Assembly (NCBI GenBank): GCA_910589075.1
Contig: CAJUSK010000010.1
Coordinates: 62,001 to 126,000 of the forward strand
DNA from: an uncultured Lachnospiraceae bacterium
GTDB taxonomy: Bacteria > Bacillota > Clostridia > Lachnospirales > Lachnospiraceae
Length of the DNA stretch: 64,000 nucleotides
Direction of reading: 5' to 3'
Every line of letters starts with the position of its first letter. The stretch's first letter is position 1. The notes under the pieces are model-generated. The model did not search any database. It saw nothing but the letters and a program-made list of their open reading frames with translations, and was not told where the DNA came from. Below are positions 52,749-60,922 of the stretch, in pieces. A program made the position numbers and the translations under genes.

Positions 52749-53756
52749 TTATCTTGTCCACCACAAAACGCTGAAACTGTATTTCAGTGGCTTGTCGCTG
52801 TTATTTTCCTTCCGTTTTCCGGATTTTATCTTTATTTTTTCGGACTTTTTATTCCATGTGCTGCCATTGAATTCATATACGGTTCTGATACAGTCAATGG
52901 CTTCTTTTTTATTGCTGTCCCATTCATAAATGTGAAAATTATGATGATATGTATTTCCTTTATAAACAGCCCCGTTTCCGCAGATGTACACATGGTTGCG
53001 ATAACCGTAACAATCTTCGGATTCATGGGTATGCCCGGACAAAATCATGTCCGCAATTTTACATACTTCACCAAATACATTACGGCTGCCCTTCTCATTA
53101 CTTCTCTCCGATTCATTCCAGTCTGACTGGGAATGATGCATAATTGCGATTGTTGGCTGTCCATTGGCATATTTTTTCTGCTTCTTAATCAAATCAACCA
53201 GGCCTGAGCCGACCCACACCGTGTTTTTCCCAATATCTGTTACTGAAAACCAGGCGGTATTCAGACATACCACATTCACAAAAGGATTTACGGCGACCCC
53301 TGTTAAATAATTCTTCTTCCCATCCAAATCATATGCCGGAAGTCCTGCATCCTGACAGAATTCATTATATTTCTGAAATCTTTTCTCCAGATTATCAAAA
53401 TTTTCGCTGTTAAGAAGTGCATCGGCCATCTGCCGATTTTCCGGGCATTCATTCGCATCAGTATCTTCATCTATATCTCGATCACCCGGACATAAATAGA
53501 TTCTGCATGCAGGTACTCTGCATACCCTGGAAATTTTCTCCAGCCATTGTCCGGCTTCTTTGTATGCCTCACATGTCGCCGTATACGCCATATCCCCTGT
53601 AATAAATATATAATCCAACGGCTCTTTTTTTGCAATACTTCCCAATCCATTGATTAAATCATTGATATAAAAATTTCTTACCGCTATTTCTTCTCTGGTT
53701 CTTTCCTTACTGGCCTTTATTCCAAAATGCAAATCTGATAAATGTAGTATTCGCAT
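52749..53756 (-). CDS. Calcineurin-like metallophosphoesterase
   Basis: A 335-residue cytosolic metallophosphoesterase: SDLHFG (D-x-H) at 7-12, ITGDMAYT (GD), CPGDRDID in place of the usual GNHD/E, IMHHSQ and LSGHTHESE (GHxH). Could be a nuclease or cyclic-nucleotide/phosphodiesterase; substrate unknown. Single gene, same strand as and downstream of agr, separated by a highly structured segment. The GDRD variant at the Asn position is unusual but seen in some subfamilies. Confidence 0.87.
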   Translation of the reverse strand: MRILHLSDLHFGIKASKERTREEIAVRNFYINDLINGLGSIAKKEPLDYIFITGDMAYTATCEAYKEAGQWLEKISRVCRVPACRIYLCPGDRDIDEDTDANECPENRQMADALLNSENFDNLEKRFQKYNEFCQDAGLPAYDLDGKKNYLTGVAVNPFVNVVCLNTAWFSVTDIGKNTVWVGSGLVDLIKKQKKYANGQPTIAIMHHSQSDWNESERSNEKGSRNVFGEVCKIADMILSGHTHESEDCYGYRNHVYICGNGAVYKGNTYHHNFHIYEWDSNKKEAIDCIRTVYEFNGSTWNKKSEKIKIKSGKRKENNSDKPLKYSFSVLWWTR

Positions 53757-53819
53757 ACTATGATATAGCCTCCTATCCGTACTGGCTGAAGGTTCTGCTT
53801 TTTACTCTCTAATCGAGCA

Positions 53820-53931
53820 GGGAAGAGTCATCTTCCCCTACGCGCGCGACCCGTGCGCCGCACTGGCGGCATATTTCCTCTGCACGGGTCTGCGCATAAA
53901 TACACAGAAGGGATGTGAACCCTCACATCCC
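53820..53931 (-). terminator. Structured region at the end of the agr operon
   Basis: Three stems: GGGATGTGA/TCACATCCC (53910-53931, covering the agrB stop); GACCCGTGC/GCACGGGTC (53848-53856 with 53882-53890, with an inner GCCGC/GCGGC); and GGGAAGA/TCTTCCC (53820-53837). None has a clear T-run. It probably ends or stabilises the agr mRNA. Confidence 0.5.
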
Positions 53932-54504
53932 CCTCTGTTTTACTTTCTTTTTGATAAACCATCCAATATAGCCTGCGCCACAACTGATTATTGCAGACAA
54001 TATGATACATGCAGCTTTTTCATCAATCGGAATACACGCAAGTCCTGTGACCATTTCCACGGTGAGAATTACTCTCGCACGTCTTCCCGTTGTCTTCTTC
54101 TCCTCTTCATCCAGAGGTTTGTTTTCAGCCTCTAACGGTGCATACCGGAAAATCAAAACATACAACGGAACTGCCATACAGACAGTTATTGCCGTTCGAA
54201 AGGGTATCTCAACTTTTACCCACAACAATGCCATTATAAGTACCATACAGGACATAATATAACAACGCCATACGGTAGCAGCGTGATATCCGCCTGCATC
54301 TGACCGGAGAAGAATTATCGCAAGCAAAAGCAGAACACAATACCAAGGTACTTTCAATCCAAACCCTATAAGAAGACTGGTAATAATGTTTCCGCCAAGT
54401 ATCCATACGCTCTTGAGTGCATATGCATATACTTCCCTGTCTTCTTCAGAAATTGCTTTATTTGTCTCCAGGAAACAAATAAGCCTTTCTTCCAATTTAT
54501 TCAT
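53923..54504 (-). CDS. agrB: AgrB, autoinducer-processing membrane peptidase
   Basis: Membrane cysteine peptidase of 193 residues that cuts the AgrD precursor and forms the thiolactone. Catalytic His74 and Cys81 are in GGYHAATVWRCYIMS, spaced as in S. aureus AgrB. About five to six TM segments. It begins 2 bp after the agrD stop. Confidence 0.92.
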   Translation of the reverse strand: MNKLEERLICFLETNKAISEEDREVYAYALKSVWILGGNIITSLLIGFGLKVPWYCVLLLLAIILLRSDAGGYHAATVWRCYIMSCMVLIMALLWVKVEIPFRTAITVCMAVPLYVLIFRYAPLEAENKPLDEEEKKTTGRRARVILTVEMVTGLACIPIDEKAACIILSAIISCGAGYIGWFIKKKVKQRGM

Positions 54505-54506
54505 CT

Positions 54507-54662
54507 TTATTTATTTCTTACAAATTTCTTTAAACCTTCCGGTTCTTCAGGCTGATAATAGCAGTAAAAACATCCTCTTGCTGCTACCTGTCCTGCTATA
54601 ACAGCCAGTGCAAATGCCATCAAACTGCTTCCATGTCTTGCTAAAAAGTTTTTAATTCTCAT
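54507..54662 (-). CDS. agrD: AgrD-type cyclic lactone autoinducer precursor (51 aa)
   Basis: A 51-codon gene found by reading the gap upstream of agrB. An amphipathic N-terminus (MRIKNFLARHGSS) and hydrophobic stretch lead to ARGCFYCYYQPEEPEGLKKF: the peptide core followed by the conserved acidic/proline tail (QPEEPEGL) on which AgrB acts. If the ring is Cys plus four residues it would be C31-F-Y-C-Y35; a second cysteine (C34) makes this unusual. AAAGGAGG precedes the ATG by 8 nt. Confidence 0.88.
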   Translation of the reverse strand: MRIKNFLARHGSSLMAFALAVIAGQVAARGCFYCYYQPEEPEGLKKFVRNK

Positions 54663-54705
54663 GTTACGTTCCTCCTTTTATCTTTTGTATAATGTGACAT
54701 TTGCT

Positions 54706-54780
54706 ATTATAATATATCTTTTCATCTCTGAATGCCTGTTGTCAGAATTGACCTGCTATGCTGTCATTTTTAGTCATTTT
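54706..54780 (-). promoter_or_regulatory. Promoter and response-regulator box for agrD-agrB
   Basis: Minus-strand -10 TATAAT (54706-54711) with no good -35, as for an activated promoter. About 50 bp upstream two 10-bp direct repeats AAAATGACTA / AAAATGACAG (54761-54780) form a candidate site for the LytTR response regulator. Confidence 0.5.
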
Positions 54781-54832
54781 GAACAATAAAAAAGCAAATT
54801 TGGTCGATAATCCAGCGTTTCATTGTGTACAT

Positions 54833-56131
54833 TCAATAAACCGCCTGGTATAAAAGCATCTTTACGCTGAACACATTCCCATCTCCGTTGATCTCCATTT
54901 CCCCATGATAACGTTCCACAATTTCACGAATAATCTGTAGTCCCCAGCCATGAGAACGAATATCCTGTTTGGTTGTAATATATTCCTGTTCCTTTTTTAT
55001 CCGTAATCCCGTATACGGGTTTTTAATCTCCACATACAGATTATGCATCTGCACTTTGATTTTGATAAAGATTGTCCGTCTGTCCGCTTCTACCTCTTTT
55101 GCGGCTTCGATTGCATTATCCAGCAGATTGCCCAGGCATATGCTGATCTCTTCCCCGTTTACCAGACAGTCATAGGGTACTTCCAGCCGCAGTAAAAATT
55201 GTATGCCGTTCTGTGCGGCAATTTCAGCCTTGTAGTTTAAAATACTGTCGAAGAAAATATTACCGCTGTCTGCCACAGATTTCTTTCCGGTCACAAACGC
55301 CAGATTGTCTTCATAATATTTTGACAGTTCTTCATATTGTCCGGTTTCCAGTAATATTTTAAAATACATATATTTCTGTTTTATATCATGCCGGAATTTG
55401 CTGAGTTCCATCCAGAGCGCCTTGCTCTCTTCGCACTGCCGCATATAATAATTACACTGCTCCTGCAAGGATTCTGCCAGCATCTGTTTTCCCGCCATTT
55501 CTTTTCCCTTCTCATATAAATAATAGGAAGCTATATTTATAATCAGCAGAATGGCAATGCCCAGTACTTTCGATGCCTGTTTCAGTACAATATTATCGGG
55601 AAGGATTTTATCAGCAGGAAGAAAAATAAAAAACACGATGATACAGCCAATGGGTACAAACACCGCTTCCAGCCAGTCCAAAAGGGTGGAACCGACTTTT
55701 CTGCCTTTCTTCATAAACAGCAACAGCAGCTTGAGCAGGCAAAACCATATTAATTTGGATACGATGGATCCCAGCAAGAAATCTTCCCTGTACTGTCTCA
55801 CAAAATAAAAAACCGAATATACCATCAGTTCCGAACACATTCCGGCCATGTATAAAAGAACAATTACATAAATTCTGTGTTTTACGGAATCCTGATATAA
55901 ACAGGTGAGCAGTGCAAAAGAACAGACGATAAAGGCAATCAGATTGATGAGCGCATTTCCGGATACAAAATAAGTGATATAATTATATACAAAAAAATAA
56001 ATAATCCATGCAGCAAATTCCTGCGGCTTATTCCTGTTTCTGGATTCCATGACCCGTTCCGCAAAAATCCTGTAAATACACAATGCAAATATTTCTGTCA
56101 CACAGGCCATAATTAATAATGTCTTTTCCAT
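54833..56131 (-). CDS. agrC: AgrC-like sensor histidine kinase (GHKL)
   Basis: Receptor kinase of 432 residues: six or so N-terminal TM helices (about 5-200), a coiled dimerisation helix with the phospho-acceptor in KFRHDIKQKY, and a GHKL ATPase (NLLDNAIEAAKE N-box; HGWGLQIIREIVERYHGEMEI G-box). It would bind the AgrD-derived peptide outside the cell. It is 6 bp downstream of the response regulator. Confidence 0.9.
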   Translation of the reverse strand: MEKTLLIMACVTEIFALCIYRIFAERVMESRNRNKPQEFAAWIIYFFVYNYITYFVSGNALINLIAFIVCSFALLTCLYQDSVKHRIYVIVLLYMAGMCSELMVYSVFYFVRQYREDFLLGSIVSKLIWFCLLKLLLLFMKKGRKVGSTLLDWLEAVFVPIGCIIVFFIFLPADKILPDNIVLKQASKVLGIAILLIINIASYYLYEKGKEMAGKQMLAESLQEQCNYYMRQCEESKALWMELSKFRHDIKQKYMYFKILLETGQYEELSKYYEDNLAFVTGKKSVADSGNIFFDSILNYKAEIAAQNGIQFLLRLEVPYDCLVNGEEISICLGNLLDNAIEAAKEVEADRRTIFIKIKVQMHNLYVEIKNPYTGLRIKKEQEYITTKQDIRSHGWGLQIIREIVERYHGEMEINGDGNVFSVKMLLYQAVY

Positions 56132-56137
56132 CTCACC

Positions 56138-56854
56138 TTATTCCCTCTCCAACATCCCCATATAAAACTGTTTCATAGCCTTTCTGTATTTTCGGCTGAT
56201 GGAAATTTCTGTCCCGTCGTCCATCTTAATGCTGTCATAATTCCATTCTTTAATATAATTCAGATTAACATAATAGGATACCTGTATTCTGGCAAACCGG
56301 ATTCTCGCTTTGCTGATTTCCGATTCCACCTCATTCAGTTTCCCGTTGAACTGATAATGCTCTTCGATACAGTGAATGCTGATCTTCCTGCCGATACTCT
56401 CAAAGTACATAATTTTATGCATTGGAATGCTGTATCTGTGCTTCTGGTAGGAAAACAGAAATCTTTCATGTTCCGCAAACCGTACACGCAAAACCTTTTT
56501 CAGAATCTCTTCCAGATCATATTCCGTTACAGGTTTATCCAGAAACGCAAAAGGCTGCACTTCAATCAGACTTTTACAATACTGGTCATAGGCAGAAATA
56601 AAAATCAGAATCGTCTGAAAATCCGTCTCACGGATACTCCTCGCTATATCCAGGCCGCTTTTTCCTTCCATCTCAATATCCAGAAACAGGATATCCATAT
56701 GCCCGTAAGTCTGGATATCCTGCAGCAGTTCTTCACCTTCTTCAAAGACATGGACTTCCATATTTTCACCCAGTCTTTCGGCAATCCTCTCTACCATGGC
56801 TTTCTGTTTCCGGACTTCTTCGGCCATATCATCGCAGATGCCTATTTTAATCAT
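56138..56854 (-). CDS. agrA: AgrA-like LytTR response regulator
   Basis: Response regulator of 238 residues: receiver domain (IGICDD, phospho-Asp in ILFLDIEM, Lys in FLDKPV) and a C-terminal LytTR DNA-binding domain (IMYFESIGRKISIHC ... FARIQVSYYVNLNYIKEW). First gene in the agrA-C-D-B order, the reverse of S. aureus agrBDCA. Likely activates the agrD-agrB promoter. Confidence 0.9.
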   Translation of the reverse strand: MIKIGICDDMAEEVRKQKAMVERIAERLGENMEVHVFEEGEELLQDIQTYGHMDILFLDIEMEGKSGLDIARSIRETDFQTILIFISAYDQYCKSLIEVQPFAFLDKPVTEYDLEEILKKVLRVRFAEHERFLFSYQKHRYSIPMHKIMYFESIGRKISIHCIEEHYQFNGKLNEVESEISKARIRFARIQVSYYVNLNYIKEWNYDSIKMDDGTEISISRKYRKAMKQFYMGMLERE

Positions 56855-56992
56855 TGGCAGTACGCTGCTCCTTTCCGTAAAATTCCAAAAATCCCCCTGT
56901 TTCTTTTCATTTTACTGAGTTAGAACGATAAAGACAAGAGGTTACAACAACAGTTTCCTGTGCTATTGGGCGAAAAATGACGGTGACGGACA

Positions 56993-57033
56993 AAAAAATC
57001 ACTGTGCAGTTTTACCCCGCACAGCGATTTTTT
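56993..57033 (-). terminator. Bidirectional terminator after the DUF362 gene
   Basis: AAAAAATCACTGTGC (56993-57007) pairs with GCACAGCGATTTTTT (57019-57033), with A- and T-runs on either side. Confidence 0.9.
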
Positions 57034-57035
57034 AT

Positions 57036-57075
57036 TCGTGACAACAGGTTTGCCGGCGAAGCCTGCAATCTATTG
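57036..57075 (+). repeat. 40-bp dispersed intergenic repeat, copy D
   Basis: A slightly diverged copy (TTCGTGACAACAGG, TTTGCCGGCGAAGCCTGCAA, TCTATTG) directly beside the terminator. Confidence 0.85.
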
Positions 57076-57164
57076 TCCATAACGACAGAAAACTTGCAAA
57101 ACAAGCTCTCTGCTGCCAATCATATAAGAAGTTTCCAAAGCACCCTTTCCGTTGTTCTGTCATC

Positions 57165-58028
57165 TTATACTTTGATAAGCTCATACTCCCGTACGCCGAT
57201 GCCCAGTGCTGCGGCAGCTTCGATTGTATGCACACCGTTTTTGGATTCAATCCGTTCCAGCAAATGATCTCTTCCCGGGTCCTCCGACGCATATACCAGA
57301 TCCAGGCAGGCCTGGTCTATGGCAACCGGATCCAGCGAAGCCAGAATGCCAATATCCTTCATGCAGGGGTCTTCCGCTACGGCACAGCAGTCACAGTCCA
57401 CGGACATATTTTTCATAACATTGATATAGACAGTTTTGTCTTTAAAATACTCCGCCACTGAGTAAGCCGCATCCGCCATGGCCTCCAAAAACGAATCATG
57501 ATCCGAGGTCCAGAAATTCGCCGGATTACCCACACCATGTATATATCCCTTGCCATAAGAGGAGGCCACACCAATGGAAAGCTGTTTCAGTGCACCGCCG
57601 TATCCGCCCATGGGATGCCCTTTAAAATGGGAAAGCACCAGCATGGAGTCATAATTTGCAATATTCTTTCCTACAAAGTTTTTCCGGATGGCCTTACCGC
57701 CCGGTATATCCAGTTTCAGATCAGGGCCTTCACCATCCAGCAGGTCTACTTTAAAACATTTGCTCCATCCATGCTTATCCAACGTTTCCAGATGTCTCTG
57801 AGTCGTATTTCTGGAACCTTCGTAAGCAGTATTGCATTCCACCACCGTGCCGCCTACATACTCGATCACAGGCTTGAAAAACTCCGGTTTGAGAAAGTTC
57901 TGATTTCCTTCTTCGCCCGAATGGAGCTTGATAGCCACCCTGCCGTCCAGTTTCCTTCCGGTCATTTTGTACAGTTCCAGCACCATTTCCGGGCTGATTC
58001 TGTCTGTAAAATATACTTCAGGTTTCAT
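57165..58028 (-). CDS. DUF362 domain-containing protein
   Basis: A 287-residue DUF362 protein: VAIKLHSGEEGNQNFLKPEFFKPVIEYV, then SMLVLSHFKGHPMGGYGGALKQLSIG, and a cysteine-bearing DCDCCAVAEDPCMKDIGI that may bind a metal or iron-sulfur centre. In clostridia such proteins sit near ferredoxin-type genes; function unknown. It ends at a strong terminator and is 65 bp downstream of spoVAC. Confidence 0.85.
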   Translation of the reverse strand: MKPEVYFTDRISPEMVLELYKMTGRKLDGRVAIKLHSGEEGNQNFLKPEFFKPVIEYVGGTVVECNTAYEGSRNTTQRHLETLDKHGWSKCFKVDLLDGEGPDLKLDIPGGKAIRKNFVGKNIANYDSMLVLSHFKGHPMGGYGGALKQLSIGVASSYGKGYIHGVGNPANFWTSDHDSFLEAMADAAYSVAEYFKDKTVYINVMKNMSVDCDCCAVAEDPCMKDIGILASLDPVAIDQACLDLVYASEDPGRDHLLERIESKNGVHTIEAAAALGIGVREYELIKV

Positions 58029-58093
58029 CGTCCTTGCCCTCCTTTATCTGCATTTTAGCAGACACGGGAGCATTCTTCAAGCGATATTTCCCT

Positions 58094-58558
58094 TTAAAAA
58101 ATACCTGCCACCCCGCCGGCCCAGTAAAGTATTCCCAAGATCCAGCTGCTTAAAATCCCGTACAGGATCACAGGTCCCGCAATGGTAAATATTTTACACC
58201 CAATGCCAAATACCTGTCCTTCTTTTTTAAACTCAATGGCCGGGGCCGCCACGGAATTGGCAAATCCGGTAATCGGTACAAGCGCACCTGCACCGCCCCA
58301 TTTGGTTATCTGTGGATAAATATTAAAGCCTGTCAGTATGACACTGCACAGTACCAGCATCAGAGAACACCAGCTCCCTGCCGTCTGTTTATCCATTCCC
58401 AGTCCATTCATACAATAATTCAGAATCCCCTGCCCGATCACACAGATGATACCGCCGGTTATAAAGGCTTTTATCATCAGTGCCCATAAATTGTGGGTGG
58501 GTGTTACTTCTTTTACATATTGTTGATATTGTTTCTTTTTTTCTTCTTCCATACGCAT
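58094..58558 (-). CDS. spoVAC: Stage V sporulation protein AC
   Basis: Inner-spore-membrane protein of 154 residues with four or so TM segments; part of the channel that moves Ca-dipicolinic acid into the forespore and out at germination. NLWALMIKAFITGGIICVIGQ and NIYPQITKWGGAGALVPITGFANSVAAPAIEFKKEGQVFGIGCKIF are highly characteristic. It is separated from spoVAB by the 107-bp tandem array, and spoVAD/spoVAEB do not follow. Confidence 0.95.
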   Translation of the reverse strand: MRMEEEKKKQYQQYVKEVTPTHNLWALMIKAFITGGIICVIGQGILNYCMNGLGMDKQTAGSWCSLMLVLCSVILTGFNIYPQITKWGGAGALVPITGFANSVAAPAIEFKKEGQVFGIGCKIFTIAGPVILYGILSSWILGILYWAGGVAGIF

Positions 58559-58571
58559 GTGGCTCCTGATT

Positions 58572-59044
58572 TGCAGTTCCGCATCTACTCTGCATGGACC
58601 CCTTTGGGGAATGCTTTCCGGTCGTCTTCGCGCCCGTAAATCATTCCGGGTCCATTCCGTTTCGATGCTGTTTTTGATTTGCAGTTCCGCATCTACTCTG
58701 CATGGACCCCTTTGGGGAATGCTTTCAGGCCGTCTTCGCGCCCGTAAATCATTCCGGGTCCATTCCGTTTCGATGCTGTTTTTGATTCCGGTTCCTCATC
58801 TACTCTGCATGGACCCCTCTGGGGAATGCTTTCAGGTCGTCTTCGCGCCCGTAAATCATTCCGGGTCCATTCCGTTTCGATGCTGTTTTTGATTCCAGTT
58901 CCGCATCTACTCTGCATGGACCCCTTTGGGGAATGATTTCCGGCCGTCTTCGCGCCCGTAAATCATTCCGGGTCCATTCCGCTTCGATGCTGTTTTTGAT
59001 TCCGGTTCCGCATCTTTTCTGTATGGGTGCCTCTGGGGAATCAT
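58572..59044. repeat. Tandem repeat, about 107 bp x 5, inside the spoVA locus
   Basis: The word CATCTACTCTGCATGGACCCC starts at 58582, 58690, 58797 and 58904, and a degenerate copy at 59011; spacing 107-108 bp. Each unit includes CCCC-TTT-GGGG and CCGGGTCCATTCC, which can pair with the ATGGACCC of the unit. The period is not divisible by three, so continuous coding is excluded. Confidence 0.93.
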
Positions 59045-59524
59045 TTATCCGCCAAACAAAAACATCCGTTCGCAGAAATAGTACAATGAACCTGCTGCTT
59101 TCCCCAGAGCCACGGCCAGGACTGCGATGCCAAGGCCGTGGCGGAATCCGATCCTTCTGGCAAATATGGGTATGCTGTCCAGCATTTCCGCAATGGCCAT
59201 AGCCAGGCTGCCGATAAAGATGCCGGCAAAGAAGCCAAAGCACGCCAGCAACACGCCGGCAGCGCAGTTCAGAACCGGTTCCGGCACACCCAGACGCCCC
59301 GTGGCCGCCGCGCCCATCTGAGGTTCGAATACGCTGCATATATCTCCTGCCATTGTCCCCAGGATGACCATCGTTTCGTATAACATGACTCTCCGGCCTG
59401 TATGGGTTTTACCGGCAAAGCGGGGAATCAGCCCCACCGCCAGCAATACGGTAAACACGCCTCCGGCTGTCATCAATCCAAAACTGGCGCCCAGCACACC
59501 CAGAAATATTCTTTTAAGAAGCAT
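59045..59524 (-). CDS. spoVAB: Stage V sporulation protein AB
   Basis: Membrane protein of about 159 residues with four to five TM helices: FLGVLGASFGLMTAGGVFTVLLAVGLIPRFAGKTHT near the start and LGKAAGSLYYF near the end match SpoVAB. The ATG at 59524 overlaps the spoVAA end by 11 bp, with AAGGGAAG upstream, so it is coupled. The frame opens at 59557 without support. The gene ends exactly where the tandem array begins. Confidence 0.92.
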   Translation of the reverse strand: MLLKRIFLGVLGASFGLMTAGGVFTVLLAVGLIPRFAGKTHTGRRVMLYETMVILGTMAGDICSVFEPQMGAAATGRLGVPEPVLNCAAGVLLACFGFFAGIFIGSLAMAIAEMLDSIPIFARRIGFRHGLGIAVLAVALGKAAGSLYYFCERMFLFGG

Positions 59525-60140
59525 CAATGGTCTTCCCTTCCCGGTCCGCCGTCTCAATCAGCGTATCGTCCACATCTTTTTCATAGACACGCATTTCCAC
59601 TTCTATGGGTGTTGGGTCCTGTGTAATGCGCCGTCCCCCGATATGATTGAAAAACAGGGTGATGCCCACGGCGAGTCCCAGGGAATACGTTACCTCCAGT
59701 GTGGTAAAACCGTTGGAGGTCTGCCCCATAACCTGCTCATAGATGCGGTTAAACACGTCATGAATGCCAATGTCATTGTGAAAGGCCATAATGGTAAAAG
59801 CCGTCCCGAAAAAGCTGATCAACGCCACAAAGACCACTTTCATCCACACCAGAAAGCCTTTTTTCTCCATTTTCACCAGTTTGATCAGCGTGTCCATTTC
59901 TCCCACATTCTCGACGCTGACCCCCTTTTCCAGTCCCTGGATCAGTTCGATCAGCCTGAGATTGCTGATCACCACCCGTTTTTCCCCGCCCTCCTGAAAG
60001 TGGTATACTTTCAGTGCCTTTGCTTTTGCCAGAAGAGGTTCGTCCGTGCATGTCAGGGAAGCAATATCCTTTAAAAATACATCTTCTTTCATAACCTCCG
60101 CATTGCGCTTTGGTTTGATATATACTGTTTTATTTTCCAT
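59514..60140 (-). CDS. spoVAA: Stage V sporulation protein AA
   Basis: A 208-residue SpoVAA: N-terminal soluble domain (VYIKPKRNAEVMKEDVFLKDIA), central VVISNLRLIELIQGLEKGVSVENVGEMDTLI and two TM helices (about 115-140 and 165-185) with SLGLAVGITLFFNHIGGRRITQDPTPIEVEM. First gene of the spoVA group; forespore expression by SigF or SigG expected. Confidence 0.92.
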   Translation of the reverse strand: MENKTVYIKPKRNAEVMKEDVFLKDIASLTCTDEPLLAKAKALKVYHFQEGGEKRVVISNLRLIELIQGLEKGVSVENVGEMDTLIKLVKMEKKGFLVWMKVVFVALISFFGTAFTIMAFHNDIGIHDVFNRIYEQVMGQTSNGFTTLEVTYSLGLAVGITLFFNHIGGRRITQDPTPIEVEMRVYEKDVDDTLIETADREGKTIDAS

Positions 60141-60218
60141 ACGTCCGGTTTTCTTTCATGTTTTTTCATGCTTCTTTGCGGACTAGTATGGTCGTTTTTT
60201 TTAATTTTATACTTTTTA

Positions 60219-60257
60219 TTCATGACAATAAAAAGTTCACAAGCGTGCTTTCTATTG
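60219..60257. repeat. Variant of the dispersed repeat family
   Basis: It begins TTCATGACAATA and ends TTTCTATTG like copies A-D, but with a different centre (AAAGTTCACAAGCGTGC). Directly downstream of the histidine phosphatase gene. Confidence 0.5.
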
Positions 60258-60258
60258 T

Positions 60259-60894
60259 TTACAGTCTGAAACTGCCGTCAGGCTGCATCTCATAATACAA
60301 TTTCCCTTCTTCCAGTATCCGCAGTCTGCCTGCGTCCAGTTCCAGAATCGTCACTGCACAGTTGCGCTGGGGAATCCCGTCCCAGAATTCGGAAAGAGGC
60401 CGCGCTTCAATACAGCGCAAAAAACATCGGATAAAGGCGCCATGGGAAGCCAGCATCACATTCTGCCAGCGTTTTTCAGCGGGCATCAACACTTCGTCAA
60501 TAAAATTCTGTGCCCGGCCAATCACCTGAGAGAATTCTTCCCCATCCATTGCCTTATATTCCCCCGGATGTCTGATAAAATTATGTAACGCATTTGTTTT
60601 ATCCTGCACAGCCGCCCGGATAACGGTTCCCTCATACCGGCCAAAGCTCATCTCCTGCAGGCGCTGATCCACAATCACCGGTATGTCTCTGCCCCGCCGC
60701 ATAATTTCCGCCGTTTTCCTGGCACGGATCAGAGGACTTGAAAAAATCACATCCATGGGGATGTCCTTCATCCCTTCCGATGTAATTTCCGCCAGTTCGA
60801 TCCCCTTTTCATTTAACGGGATGTCCTCACTGCCCTGTACCCGTCCTTCTTTATTCCACGCTGTCTCTCCATGTCTTACAAGGTAAATTCTCAT
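60259..60894 (-). CDS. Histidine phosphatase family protein (phosphoglycerate-mutase-like)
   Basis: A 211-residue branch-1 histidine phosphatase: LVRHGETAWNKEGRVQG with the catalytic His in RHGE, SSPLIRARKTAEI, EMSFGRYEGT and SHGAFIRCFL (second His). The ATG at 60894 follows GAGGA. Located between sigF (28 bp upstream) and spoVAA, an unusual position in the forespore gene set; may be cotranscribed with sigF. Substrate unknown (sugar phosphate, alpha-ribazole phosphate and others possible). Confidence 0.88.
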   Translation of the reverse strand: MRIYLVRHGETAWNKEGRVQGSEDIPLNEKGIELAEITSEGMKDIPMDVIFSSPLIRARKTAEIMRRGRDIPVIVDQRLQEMSFGRYEGTVIRAAVQDKTNALHNFIRHPGEYKAMDGEEFSQVIGRAQNFIDEVLMPAEKRWQNVMLASHGAFIRCFLRCIEARPLSEFWDGIPQRNCAVTILELDAGRLRILEEGKLYYEMQPDGSFRL

Positions 60895-60922
60895 ATGCAT
60901 TCCTCATTTGTCTTCCATTTGT

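Noticed and set aside
58557..58892. Repetitive + strand frame in the 107-bp array
   Set aside because: The period is not a multiple of three and the frame survives only part of the array; no start context.
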